From NCBI RefSeq assembly GCF_016907385.1, contig NZ_JAFBBU010000001.1, positions 3,348,001-3,412,000 of the forward strand: 64,000 bases of DNA, given 5' to 3'. Origin of the DNA: Subtercola frigoramans. Its GTDB lineage: Bacteria; Actinomycetota; Actinomycetes; Actinomycetales; Microbacteriaceae. Made by a program: the position numbers and the translations under genes. A model generated the notes under the pieces. The model did not search any database. It worked only from the letters and a program-made list of their open reading frames with translations, and was not told the DNA's origin. Below, one piece after another: positions 18,770 through 26,807 of this stretch. Numbering within the stretch: the first letter of the stretch is position 1; the number at the start of each line of letters is the position of its first letter.

Positions 18770-18868
18770 GGGGCAAAGGTACGGTCCCCGCGCCTTCGGC
18801 GGCCAGTCGCCGATTCATACAACGACACATTCGGGCACCGGGCAACGAACCTCGAACAGACTGGAGCC

Positions 18869-20194
18869 ATGTCACGACTGCAACACTTCGGGTGGTTCTT
18901 CGGCCGCGGGTTCGGCCCGCAGGGCTGGGGGCGGCCCGACTACCGCTGGAACTACGCCTGGCAGCGCCCCGACGTCTACCAGCAATCGGCGCGCGAGCTG
19001 GAACAGGCCGGCTTCGACCTGCTGATCGCCGAAGATGCCCTCTCCCTCGGCTCGCCGCAGACACTGGGCCTGCGCGTGGATTCGGCCTACGGAGGCCCGA
19101 AGCACGACCCGCTGCTGCTTGCCCCCTACCTGTTCGCCGCAACGACACACCTCGGCATCACGCCGACGGTCAACGCTGGCGCCTACCCGCCGTACCTCGC
19201 CGCCCGTCAGTTCGCGACGCTGCAGCACCTCAGCAGCAACCGGTTCGGCATCAACGTCGTCACCGATGTGAAGAGCGCCCGGCACTTCGGCCTGCCCGAG
19301 CTCTCGCACGATGCCGCCTACGACCGCGCCGAGGAGTGGCTCGGCGTGATTCGACGGCTGTGGCACAGCTGGGGCGAGGGCACCTATCTGCACGATGTGG
19401 AGAGCGGCCGCTTCGCCGATGCCTCGCAGCTCGACGCGTTCGAGCATCGCGGTGAATACTTCGACCTCGACGGCCCACTCAACGCGCTACCGTTCGACGA
19501 CGGCTCCGGCGACCCCGTCGTCGTCTCGCCCGGCGGTTCGGACCGCGGCCTCGCCTTCGCCGGCCGCCAGAGCGACGTGCAGCTCGCCCTCGCACCCCTC
19601 GACCCGGCACGCGTTCGGGCCTACCGGGAGAAGATCCACCAGGAAGCGCTGGGGCAGGGCCGCGACCCCCGCGACATCAGCGTTCTCTTCGTGATCAAGC
19701 CCGAGATCGTGAGCAGCGACGACGAGGTCGATCGCGTGGTGCGGGCCTCCGAGCATCCAACTGACGACGTGCTCATCGCGGTACTGGCCGCCCAATCGAG
19801 TGACCTCGAGACTGACCTCACCGTTCTCGATCTCGACCGGCCGATCGGGCCCGGCGTGTTCGCCCAGCACGTTTCGCAGGGCACGATCAACAACCTCGTG
19901 GGCGCCGCGGGAGACATCGAGACCGACACCCTGCGCCAGATTGCTACCCGCAAGGCGCGAAAAGGCCGCCTCGCCGACGGCTCGGGTCTCGTCGGCACGG
20001 CGTCCCAGTTCGCCGACTTCGTCGAGGGCCTGGGCGAATCGGCCGACAACGACGGCTTCATCATCAACGGCGACCTGCACCCCGTGACCCTGCACCGGAT
20101 GCTCGATGAGACGGTGCCCGAACTACGCCGCCGGGGCATCCTGCGTACCTCGTTCGGTGGCGGGGGCCTGCGCGCGAACCTGCGGGACTTCTGA
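18869..20194 (+). CDS. LLM-class flavin-dependent monooxygenase (NtaA/SnaA/DszA family), second copy
   Basis: A 441-residue luciferase-fold monooxygenase. The N-terminus LQHFGWFFGRGFGPQGWG parallels the monooxygenase at 11507, and the NRFGINVVTDVKSARHFG segment matches the family's flavin/substrate region. Overall sequence is clearly different from the first copy, so a different substrate is likely. The start at 18869 has GGAG close upstream; the long upstream reading frame overlaps metY antisense and is not coding. It is followed, after a 240-bp gap, by an FMN reductase and a flavin reductase, which could supply FMNH2. Confidence 0.88.
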   Translation: MSRLQHFGWFFGRGFGPQGWGRPDYRWNYAWQRPDVYQQSARELEQAGFDLLIAEDALSLGSPQTLGLRVDSAYGGPKHDPLLLAPYLFAATTHLGITPTVNAGAYPPYLAARQFATLQHLSSNRFGINVVTDVKSARHFGLPELSHDAAYDRAEEWLGVIRRLWHSWGEGTYLHDVESGRFADASQLDAFEHRGEYFDLDGPLNALPFDDGSGDPVVVSPGGSDRGLAFAGRQSDVQLALAPLDPARVRAYREKIHQEALGQGRDPRDISVLFVIKPEIVSSDDEVDRVVRASEHPTDDVLIAVLAAQSSDLETDLTVLDLDRPIGPGVFAQHVSQGTINNLVGAAGDIETDTLRQIATRKARKGRLADGSGLVGTASQFADFVEGLGESADNDGFIINGDLHPVTLHRMLDETVPELRRRGILRTSFGGGGLRANLRDF

Positions 20195-20321
20195 TGCCGC
20201 CCGGCCGAACTGCGTTCACAGAGAAGACGATGCACGGCGCAATACAGCCGAAACATTCGCACGGCATACTGATAGGGCAACGTAAGCCGTTGCGGGCCCA
20301 CCGGGCCACAAAATCTCGGTG

Positions 20322-20432
20322 GTGTGTGAGACACGTTGGTGTTTGCACGCACAGCTCGCCGCTCTTCGCGTCAGCTCCGTTGCATCTCTCCACCGTCGTC
20401 TCGAATTCTGTCAACACCAGATAAGTGAGTAA
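20322..20432 (+). other. Possible leader ORF upstream of the FMN reductase
   Basis: GTG at 20322 (or 20319) opens a 36-codon frame with Cys at codons 2, 7 and 30, ending at TAA 20430-20432, two nucleotides before the ATG of the reductase. A second overlapping frame starts at GTG 20326 (MRHVGVCTHSSPLF...) and ends at 20424. Cysteine-containing leader peptides attenuate sulfur genes in some actinobacteria. A GCAACG-TAAGC-CGTTGC hairpin at 20277-20293 precedes it. Both frames are short and without a clear ribosome site, so this is only a candidate. Confidence 0.3.
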
Positions 20433-20434
20433 AG

Positions 20435-20977
20435 ATGACGCTCAAAGTTTCGATCATTGTCGGAAACCCCAAACCGAAATCGCGCACCCTCAAGGTTGCC
20501 GAGACGCTTGTAGAGAAGCTTCTCGAACCCGGCAGCTACGAGACCACCGTGATCGATCTGGCCGACCACACCGACGAGATCTTCGCCTGGCCGAGTGAGA
20601 AGATGGCGGCCCTGAATGCCGGTGTCGCCTCCAGCGATCTCGCGGTGTTCGCGTCGCCCACGTACAAGGCGACGTACACCGGCCTGTTGAAGGCGTTCCT
20701 CGACCGATACCCGGCCAACGGTCTCGCGGGGGTGACGGCGATCCCGGTTCTCACCGGGGCCGACCTGACCCACTCGATGGGCCCGACGGTCAACCTCGCT
20801 CCCCTGCTCGTCGAACTGGGTGCCATCGTTCCCGGCCGCGGTTTCTACTTCGTCGCCGGCCAGATGGATCACCTCGATCAGATCGTGCAGGGTGCGGCCG
20901 ACGAGTACGCCTCGAACCTGAGGCGACTGGCCGGCATTGCTTCGAGCCTGCAGCCCATCGATCATCCACGTACCTGA
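20435..20977 (+). CDS. NAD(P)H-dependent FMN reductase (SsuE/MsuE-like)
   Basis: A 180-residue flavodoxin-fold reductase. The phosphate-binding loop GNPKPKSRTLKVAE and the SPTYKATYTGLLKAFLDRY segment are characteristic of SsuE/MsuE enzymes that reduce FMN for two-component alkanesulfonate and methanesulfonate monooxygenases. It starts with ATG at 20435 preceded by GAGTAAAG. It lies downstream of one LLM monooxygenase and 29 nt before a second flavin reductase gene, so it probably feeds FMNH2 to one or both monooxygenases in this window. Confidence 0.9.
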   Translation: MTLKVSIIVGNPKPKSRTLKVAETLVEKLLEPGSYETTVIDLADHTDEIFAWPSEKMAALNAGVASSDLAVFASPTYKATYTGLLKAFLDRYPANGLAGVTAIPVLTGADLTHSMGPTVNLAPLLVELGAIVPGRGFYFVAGQMDHLDQIVQGAADEYASNLRRLAGIASSLQPIDHPRT

Positions 20978-21006
20978 CGTTGACCCACATCACTAAGGGA
21001 GACACC

Positions 21007-21567
21007 ATGAACCAGAACATCGGTACCGCGATCGGCGACGAGATCGACGCGCGAGCCTTTCGCAACACCCTCGGGCACTATGCCTCGGGTATCACGATCA
21101 TCGGCGGCCTCGAAGCCGTAGATGCAACGGATGATCGACCGGCCAGCACCGAACCTGTCGGGTTCACCTGCCAGTCGTTCTACAGCGTCTCGACCGAGCC
21201 GCCGCTGGTGTCGTTCAGCGTGATGCTGAACTCGACCACGTACCCGCGCATTCGCGCGACGGGCAAGTTCAGCGTGAACGTGCTCTCACACGAACAGCAC
21301 GAGATCTCGAACCAGTTTGCGCGAAAGGGCACAGACAAGTGGGCCGGCATCGACTGGCTGCCGACCCGCGGGGGCAACCCGGTGATCATCGACACGCTCA
21401 TGTGGCTCGACTGCGACATCTACGCCGAGTACGAGGCGGGCGACCACTACATCGTGATCGGCAAGGTCAACGAGATGAGCTCGGTCGACTGGCACACCGG
21501 CCAGCCGCTGCTGTACTTCAAGGGCCAGTACCGGCACCTGCGCGAGATCGACGTCGCCGCCAGCTGA
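21007..21567 (+). CDS. Flavin reductase, FMN-binding split-barrel family
   Basis: A 186-residue protein of the DIM6/NTAB/HpaC type. Seen: FRNTLGHYASGITIIGG, GFTCQSFYSVSTEPPLVSFS and FSVNVLSHEQHEISNQFA, ending with LYFKGQYRHL. Such enzymes supply reduced flavin to partner monooxygenases. The start ATG at 21007 has AAGGGAG 6 nt upstream; a TTG further upstream is not needed. Having two unrelated flavin reductases next to two monooxygenases suggests pairing of each oxygenase with its own reductase. Confidence 0.9.
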   Translation: MNQNIGTAIGDEIDARAFRNTLGHYASGITIIGGLEAVDATDDRPASTEPVGFTCQSFYSVSTEPPLVSFSVMLNSTTYPRIRATGKFSVNVLSHEQHEISNQFARKGTDKWAGIDWLPTRGGNPVIIDTLMWLDCDIYAEYEAGDHYIVIGKVNEMSSVDWHTGQPLLYFKGQYRHLREIDVAAS

Positions 21568-21587
21568 GCCGCAGCGCGTTCTTCGAG

Positions 21588-21636
21588 CTGACGCGACACG
21601 CCCTTCACGCTGTCCCGGAAAGGCGTGTCGCGTCAG
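21588..21636. terminator. Palindrome of the TGACGCGACACGCCC family
   Basis: An 18-bp stem with one mismatch (21588-21605 with 21619-21636) follows the flavin-reductase stop. The core TGACGCGACACGCC recurs as two further palindromes at 54456-54596. It probably acts as a terminator, and its recurrence marks it as a dispersed repeat. Confidence 0.65.
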
Positions 21637-21732
21637 TTCGATGCCGAGCAGGAGGGCGTGTCAAAAGGTGCCCGTCTCGATCTGCCTCTGCACCGGATGA
21701 TCGGGCCCAGCCCCGCGCAGGTCAGGCGCAGC

Positions 21733-21942
21733 TCAGCCGAGCTCGCGCTCCGTGATGTCGTCGGAGTGCACCGAGATCCACAGTTCTGCCGCGTGACGGT
21801 CGGGAAGTTGCTTCAGCAGCTTGCCGTTGACACTCTCCACCAGGAAGGGACGTTCTCCGTGGCCGTGCTCCTCTCGGATGTTGGCAACGTGCACGTCGCC
21901 GATCCAGATCTGTTCCGACTCTTTCGGGGTGTTTGACGTCAT
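21733..21942 (-). CDS. Small hypothetical protein (69 aa)
   Basis: The frame from ATG 21942 encodes 69 residues (MTSNTPKESEQIWIGDVHVAN... to ERELG). It is mostly polar, with a central segment FLVESVNGKLLKQL, and has no signal peptide or membrane segment. I do not recognise the family. Third-position GC is high, in keeping with coding. A longer frame upstream runs into the MITE-like element and is not used. No function is proposed. Confidence 0.5.
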   Translation of the reverse strand: MTSNTPKESEQIWIGDVHVANIREEHGHGERPFLVESVNGKLLKQLPDRHAAELWISVHSDDITERELG

Positions 21943-22088
21943 GAGGCAACGATACGCAGTCCGGGTGCGGCTTGGGTACTGGCTGTGGCCCCGAGATCGG
22001 TCCGGCCGTCGCACCCGCGGGGGTGCACGCACACCTGTCGGTGCGGGCCGCCGCGGCGCGGGCATCCATGACACCCGACCCTGCAGCC

Positions 22089-22253
22089 CTAGGGCGTGTC
22101 TCCCAACTCCGCGCCGGCTGCGCTGCGCGTCCCGGGGCGCCCTGCGGCGTACTCATCGTCGCCCGCACTTCCAGTGCGAACTCCTCTTCGGCCTTGCAGG
22201 CCACCTCGAGACGTGCTGCTCGCTTCGACCCGGAGTTGGGAGACACGCCCTAG
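22089..22253. mobile_element. MITE-like element with 23-bp terminal inverted repeats
   Basis: The 23-bp ends (22089-22111 and 22231-22253) are perfect inverted copies beginning CTAGGGCGTGTCTCCCAA. They flank 119 bp with no ORF of note. CTAG borders and GGGCGTGTC termini resemble IS5-family ends found in actinobacteria, which duplicate TA or CTAG targets. No transposase is present, so it would be a non-autonomous derivative. It lies in the upstream region shared by the small gene at 21733 and the K+ channel at 22263. Confidence 0.65.
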
Positions 22254-22256
22254 AAT
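22251..22256 (+). promoter_or_regulatory. -10 hexamer at the MITE border, probable leaderless promoter
   Basis: TAGAAT overlaps the last three bases of the MITE-like repeat and lies 6 nt before the ATG of the K+ channel. That spacing would place the transcript start at or next to the ATG. No ribosome site is present, which fits a leaderless message. No convincing -35 element is seen. Confidence 0.4.
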
Positions 22257-22262
22257 CGCGGC

Positions 22263-22997
22263 ATGGCGAAGCTACCCGACACCGAGCCGCAGGCGCGTTG
22301 GAACCGGCTCGCCACCTGGCCGCTGAACGCGGCGGCGATCCTCTTTCTCGTGGCGTTCAGCGTGAAGGTGATCGCGAACGTGCAGGGCACCGCAGAATCG
22401 GTGCTGCTGCTGCTGATGGGCGTGGCCTGGCTCGCCTTCACGGTGAACTATGTCGCGAACCTCGTGCTGGCCGGCCCGCACCGAAAGAGGTGGTTCCTCA
22501 AGAACTGGTATCAGCTGGTCATCACGGCCATTCCGGCGCTCAACCCGCTGCGGCTGTTGCGGCTCGTGAACATGGCGAACTTCTCGGGCGGCACGAAGGG
22601 CTCTGCGCTGCGGGGCCGGGTGGGCCTGTACGTCTCGTCGACGCTCGTGATGATCCTGTACGTCGGGGCCCTGATGGTTCTGGATGCTGAACAGAACGCC
22701 CCCGGAGCAACCATCGTGTCGATGGGTGACGCCATCTGGTGGGCGATCGTCACGGTGACAACGGTGGGCTACGGCGATTTTGTGCCGATCACCGTTCGCG
22801 GGCGAATCGTCGCGGCGGGCCTCATGCTCACCGGCGTCGGGGTGATCGGCACGATCACGGGTACCCTCGCCTCCTATCTGGCCGAGCGCACCCGCGCCAC
22901 CGACAAGGAGTCGCACGCGGCGACGGCCCGGCAGGTCTCCGAGCTGAGCGCGCAGATCGCGTCGCTCGAGAAGGCGATCACCGACCGCGAGGCCTGA
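22263..22997 (+). CDS. Voltage-gated-type potassium channel protein
   Basis: A 244-residue membrane protein. It has four or more TM segments (about 22-40, 45-70, 122-141, 180-205), a pore helix and the selectivity filter TVGYGD at 167-172. The C-terminal 35 residues are a predicted short coiled coil (ARQVSELSAQIASLEKA), which may assist tetramerisation. There is no RCK/TrkA domain, and the S4-like segment is weak. It conducts K+ across the cytoplasmic membrane. It has no ribosome site; see the -10 at 22251. The upstream DNA is a MITE-like insertion, so its expression may have been rewired. Confidence 0.9.
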   Translation: MAKLPDTEPQARWNRLATWPLNAAAILFLVAFSVKVIANVQGTAESVLLLLMGVAWLAFTVNYVANLVLAGPHRKRWFLKNWYQLVITAIPALNPLRLLRLVNMANFSGGTKGSALRGRVGLYVSSTLVMILYVGALMVLDAEQNAPGATIVSMGDAIWWAIVTVTTVGYGDFVPITVRGRIVAAGLMLTGVGVIGTITGTLASYLAERTRATDKESHAATARQVSELSAQIASLEKAITDREA

Positions 22998-23191
22998 GGC
23001 CTAGGCCTCAGGCCTGAACCCTGGCCGCCTGAGCACCGGCGCCCGGTCCTGGGCCCTGGCCGCGCCCTGGTCCGATCATCCGCCGCCGTGTCCCCCTTAA
23101 TGCCGCCTATACAGCAGTGCGCCGGTACTGGATGCTGGAGACCACACATCTTCGTGCCATGCCCTCGACCGACCGGCGGTGAACAGTGCTC

Positions 23192-23821
23192 ATGACGTCG
23201 CAGCTCGTACATTCACGTACGCTCCGGCCGAGCGCCCAGCTGTTCATCCAATCGAGAACCGTCGCCGCCGCGAGCGCCCTGCCGGTCTTCGCTGCAATGC
23301 TGTGGTTTGCGATCCCGCGCGGTACCTGGCCCCGCGTGCTGGTCGCGATCGTCGTCGTCGCGGCGGCCTACCTCACGGCGATCTACCTGCTCTCCCGCGT
23401 GCGAATCGTGCTCGATCGTGACGGCATCACCGAGAACGGTTTCTTCGTGCACCAGCGCAGAATCTCGGCCAAGCGCATCGCGAGCGTCGTCATCGTGCGG
23501 GTCTACCGCGGCCAGTCCCTCGACACCGCCCAGCAGCTCTTCATCCTCGATGCCACGGGCGAACTGCTGCTCCGGATGCGCGGCCAATACTGGAGCGACG
23601 AGAACATCGGTGCGGTGGCGGGGGCCTACGGGGTGCCGGTTCGCCGGGCATCCGAGCCCATCAGCCGCGCCGAGTTGCGCGAGAACTACGCCGACGTGAT
23701 CTTCTGGTTCGAGAAATGGCCATGGCTGAAGGCGCTCTGCCTTGTCGGGGCCATCGCTGCTCTGTCACTCGTGCTGATTGCGTTCATGTCTGTGGACGGG
23801 CTCGTCGCCGTCGCCGGCTGA
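23192..23821 (+). CDS. Small membrane protein of unknown function
   Basis: About 209 residues. Two hydrophobic segments lie near the N-terminus (LPVFAAMLWFAIP and VLVAIVVVAAAYLTAIYLL), followed by a soluble region of mixed strands (IVLDRDGITENGFFVHQRRISAKRI) that recalls PH-like domains of bacterial membrane proteins. A third hydrophobic segment is at the C-terminus (LVGAIAALSLVLIAFMSV). The start is ATG 23192; GTG 23186 is an alternative. It stands alone between the K+ channel and a convergent dehydrogenase gene. No function is assigned. Confidence 0.7.
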   Translation: MTSQLVHSRTLRPSAQLFIQSRTVAAASALPVFAAMLWFAIPRGTWPRVLVAIVVVAAAYLTAIYLLSRVRIVLDRDGITENGFFVHQRRISAKRIASVVIVRVYRGQSLDTAQQLFILDATGELLLRMRGQYWSDENIGAVAGAYGVPVRRASEPISRAELRENYADVIFWFEKWPWLKALCLVGAIAALSLVLIAFMSVDGLVAVAG

Positions 23822-23830
23822 GCCCTCTCG

Positions 23831-23962
23831 CCGGTTGAGTAGCCCGCACGGTGGGCCCACGCCGGATGCTTCCGGTGGGGAGTATCGAGACCCCACACCG
23901 AGCGACCCACCGAACAAGGCGGGTTTCGATACGGCGCGCTGCGCGGGCCTACTCAACCAGCG
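23831..23962. repeat. GGTTGAGTAG/CTACTCAACC palindromic repeat, copy 1
   Basis: CCGGTTGAGTAGCCCGC at the left is matched by GCGGGCCTACTCAACC at the right, with an internal TTTCGATACGGCG block. It lies between convergent genes. Four more copies occur in the window (25281, 37202, 45827, 50359). This repeat class is abundant in Microbacteriaceae intergenic DNA and may act in termination. Confidence 0.75.
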
Positions 23963-23967
23963 AGGGG

Positions 23968-25242
23968 TCAGACGGCTCTGTCTTCCAGGCCCCACTCCTG
24001 GCCGTAGCCGCCCTCGTCGATGGGCATCGCCATGAGTTCGAGGAACGGCAGGGCGTCGAACGCCTCGGGGCCGAGCACGCCGGTGCCCGTCCAGAGGCCG
24101 AGCGCCAGGAGTTCGAGCGCGATCACCGGATTCAACGCGGTCTGCCAGACGACGCACTGGGACTCGTACTCCGCCATCGTCCACTCGTTGTCGGCCACGT
24201 GGTACAGGTACACGTCGCGCGGGTAGCCGTCGACGCCGGTGCCCGTGACCCAGAGCCCGGCGCAGGTCTTGCCGGTCATCCGTGGGCCCAGGGTCGCCGG
24301 GTCAGGCAGGCCGGCCGCGACGACATCTCGCGGGGCGACCTCGACGGGGCCGTTCGCCGAACGCACGCGCACGGGGGCCGTCTTGTCGAGACCGAGTTGG
24401 TGCAGCGTCTTCAGAATGCCGATGAACTCGTTACCGAGGCCGTATTTGAAGGTGACGCGCTTGGCGTCGACCCAGCGGGGCATGAGCAGCACTTCTTCGT
24501 GTTCGACGTTGACACACTCGACGGGACCAATGCCATCTGGAAAGTCGAAGATCTCGGGCTCGCTGAACGGCGGGGTGGTGAACCAGCCGCGATCCTTCTC
24601 CCAGATGACGGGAGGGTTCAGGCACTCTTCGATCGTCGTCCAGATGCTGAAGCTCGGGGCGAAGATCTCGTTGCCGTCGTCATCGCGAACGACGAGGTTC
24701 GCGCCGTCGCGGGTGCCGAGCTCGTCGATCTCGCTGAACAGGTGGTCGGCGGCGTAGCGTGCGAAGACATCGGAGAGGCCGGGCTCGACGCCCATGCCGA
24801 CGAGCGCGAGGATGCCCGCCTTCTCCCAGTCGGCGGCCTGGGCGAACTGGTCGTCGCCGAGCTTGATGCCGGTTTCGCTGTGCGGATCGGTGGGGTGCGG
24901 CTCAGAGAGGCTCATCGCCATGTCGAGGTAGTTGGCCCCTGCGGCGAGCGCACCGGCGAAGATGGTGGGCACGAACTTCGGCTCGACGGCGTTCATCACA
25001 TGGGTCACCCCGTGCCGGCGGGCGACCTCGGCGACGCTGTCGGCGTTGGAGGCATCGATGCGGTCGGCGAGGAACTTCCCGCCGATCTCTGCGCCGTGAC
25101 GTGCAGTGATCCACGCGACAGTGCGCTCGGCCCGCGCGAGGTCGTAGTCGGTGACGACGACGGTGTCGTAGAACGCGCGCCTGGCGGCGATCTTGGCGAT
25201 CGAATCGCCGACTCCGCCGGCGCCCACAAGAAGAATCTTCAT
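23968..25242 (-). CDS. Saccharopine dehydrogenase-like oxidoreductase
   Basis: A 424-residue protein. The N-terminus MKILLVGAGGVGDSIAKIA is a Rossmann NAD(P)-binding loop, followed by VVVTDYDLARAERTV, HVMNAVEPKF and GMGVEPGLSDVFARYA, typical of saccharopine/carboxynorspermidine dehydrogenase-family proteins. The C-terminal half carries the catalytic-domain fold (TFKYGLGNEFIGILKTL). The family forms or cleaves secondary amines between an amino acid and an oxo acid or aldehyde, but many members are uncharacterised. It stands alone, flanked by two palindromic repeats. The substrate is not inferable from context. Confidence 0.85.
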   Translation of the reverse strand: MKILLVGAGGVGDSIAKIAARRAFYDTVVVTDYDLARAERTVAWITARHGAEIGGKFLADRIDASNADSVAEVARRHGVTHVMNAVEPKFVPTIFAGALAAGANYLDMAMSLSEPHPTDPHSETGIKLGDDQFAQAADWEKAGILALVGMGVEPGLSDVFARYAADHLFSEIDELGTRDGANLVVRDDDGNEIFAPSFSIWTTIEECLNPPVIWEKDRGWFTTPPFSEPEIFDFPDGIGPVECVNVEHEEVLLMPRWVDAKRVTFKYGLGNEFIGILKTLHQLGLDKTAPVRVRSANGPVEVAPRDVVAAGLPDPATLGPRMTGKTCAGLWVTGTGVDGYPRDVYLYHVADNEWTMAEYESQCVVWQTALNPVIALELLALGLWTGTGVLGPEAFDALPFLELMAMPIDEGGYGQEWGLEDRAV

Positions 25243-25280
25243 GCGCAGAGACTACAGCTCGCGCTGGAGCAGCGTACAAC

Positions 25281-25372
25281 GCCGGTTGAGTAGGCGGCCC
25301 CGCCGTATCGAAACCTTCACTGCGTAAACCAGGTTGCGACACGGCCCGCCCAGCGGGCCTACTCAACCAGCG
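25281..25372. repeat. GGTTGAGTAG palindromic repeat, copy 2, overlapping a gene end
   Basis: GCCGGTTGAGTAGGC at the left is matched by GGGCCTACTCAACCAGC at the right, with an internal CGTATCGAAACC block. The right arm supplies the last codons and TAG stop (25359-25361) of the ROK regulator, whose protein ends Leu-Val-Glu. Confidence 0.75.
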
Positions 25373-26570
25373 GGCTGGCAGCAGCCGGATCCCCGAGCAA
25401 CCCCGCGAACACGATCTCTGCCGCGCCGACGGTGAGCAGCCGCGAGCGCAACTGCGCCCGCTCGATGCGCACGTCTTCACCCAGCGTGCCGACGGCGTTG
25501 GCCGCGACCGCCGCACGTAACCGCTCCGGGTTCGCCTCATACAGCGCCCCGAGCGATCCGCCCAGAATGAAGACCTGCGGGTTGAAGACGCTGATGAAGT
25601 TCCCGATGGCCAGCGCGAGCACGTCGAGCTGGCGATCGACCTCGGCCCGGGCATCCGGTGCGAGAGCCCCAGCCAGCACCGCGTCGAGCTCATCGGGACC
25701 GAGACCCTCACGCCCGAGAACGGCCAGCAGCCGGCCGAGGTTCACCTCAGTCTCGAGGCAGCCGATCTTTCCGCAGTGGCACCGGATGCCCGCACTGTTC
25801 ACCAGCGTGTGACCCAGTTCGGCGGCGTACCCCTGCGCACCGCGCAACATCGACCCGCCGACCAGCACTCCACCGCCGATGCCGCTGGCACTGCCGTTGA
25901 GGTAGACGAGATCCTGAACACCCCGGCCGGCGCCGAACAGGCTCTCGGCGAGTGTCGCGAGGCCGGCGTCGTTCGCGATGCGCACGGGATAGCCGAGCGC
26001 GGCGGAGAACGGCTCGGCAACCTGAACGTCTTGCCAACCGAGGTGCGGCGCGAGCCTGACGGTGCCGTCACGCCCGTTCACGAGGCCGGGGATCGCCATG
26101 CCCACACCGACGACGCGGTACTGGGTGTCGAGTTCGGCCCGCATTCCCGCGATCACCGCGGTCACCACGTTGATCGTCTCGCGCACGCTCGGCACCGAGG
26201 CCGTTTCGAAGCGGATGCGCTTGTGCAGTTCACCGCCGAGCCCGACCAGGCCGATGGTGATGGCGTCGACGTCGGGGTTGATCGTGATCGCCGCGATCTT
26301 CTCATTCGCGTGCACGATCGGGCTGGGGCGGCCGACCAATCCGGAGTCGCTCGGCTCCGTCTCATAGGCGAGGCCGAGTTCGGCGAGCTCGGCCACCAGG
26401 GCGGCAATGGTGGAGCGGTTGAGCCCGGAGAGCCGAGTGAGCTGGGCGCGGGTCTGGGCTCCGCCGTGATGAAGCATGGTCAGGATGGTCGAGAGATTGT
26501 GGCGCCGCGTCTGGTCGTTGCTGTTGCCGACGCCGGCGGAGATGGGGCGCAACGAACCGGAGAGTGTCAC
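25359..26570 (-). CDS. xylR: ROK-family transcriptional repressor (XylR/NagC type)
   Basis: A 403-residue regulator. The N-terminal winged helix (TRAQLTRLSGLNRSTIAALVAEL) is followed by a sugar-kinase-like ROK domain with the zinc motif CHCGKIGCLE and GGVLVGGSMLRGAQGYAAELGH. It diverges from xylA, so repression of xylose genes relieved by xylose is the likely role. A GTG at 26570 is chosen because AAGGGA lies about 9 nt upstream; the frame can extend only to a weak TTG. The stop codon comes from a palindromic repeat. The symbol follows genomic context rather than direct proof. Confidence 0.88.
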   Translation of the reverse strand: MTLSGSLRPISAGVGNSNDQTRRHNLSTILTMLHHGGAQTRAQLTRLSGLNRSTIAALVAELAELGLAYETEPSDSGLVGRPSPIVHANEKIAAITINPDVDAITIGLVGLGGELHKRIRFETASVPSVRETINVVTAVIAGMRAELDTQYRVVGVGMAIPGLVNGRDGTVRLAPHLGWQDVQVAEPFSAALGYPVRIANDAGLATLAESLFGAGRGVQDLVYLNGSASGIGGGVLVGGSMLRGAQGYAAELGHTLVNSAGIRCHCGKIGCLETEVNLGRLLAVLGREGLGPDELDAVLAGALAPDARAEVDRQLDVLALAIGNFISVFNPQVFILGGSLGALYEANPERLRAAVAANAVGTLGEDVRIERAQLRSRLLTVGAAEIVFAGLLGDPAAASPLVE

Positions 26571-26641
26571 GGCGTGGAATCCCTTCGCGAACGGTACGTG
26601 CGGGGCCAACGGGTGGAAGCGGGTATCGATCCACTTGTCAC

Positions 26642-26658
26642 TTTGTTGATTCTACAAA
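26642..26658. promoter_or_regulatory. Candidate XylR operator over the xylR -10
   Basis: TTTGT-TGATTCT-ACAAA is an inverted repeat of 5-bp arms in the xylR-xylA gap. Its centre reads TAGAAT on the minus strand, a plausible -10 for xylR, so binding here would autoregulate xylR. AT-rich TTTGT/ACAAA half-sites are common for ROK repressors. Confidence 0.5.
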
Positions 26659-26728
26659 CATATACTGGTCAGCAGTCGCGATCCAAACTCGCGGCGGCGC
26701 TGGAGTACGCCAGGGGAGCAAATATCTT

Positions 26729-26758
26729 TTGACATCGAGGCCGAAGGGGGAATATGTT
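26729..26758 (+). promoter_or_regulatory. xylA promoter (-35 TTGACA, -10 TATGTT)
   Basis: A consensus -35 TTGACA (26729-26734) and TATGTT (26753-26758) are separated by 18 bp. The predicted start of transcription is about 42 nt before the xylA ATG at 26808. Confidence 0.6.
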
Positions 26759-26807
26759 GGGCGTGGTAACTTTTTCTCGCCAACGATGCTGACTGGAGCA
26801 CAACGGA

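Noticed and set aside
18104..18868. N-terminal extension of the second monooxygenase
   Set aside because: It is antisense to metY; the family N-terminus begins at 18869.
20195..20434. FMN, SAM or TPP riboswitch upstream of the FMN reductase
   Set aside because: No conserved core of these classes could be matched by eye; only a short hairpin and possible leader frames are seen.
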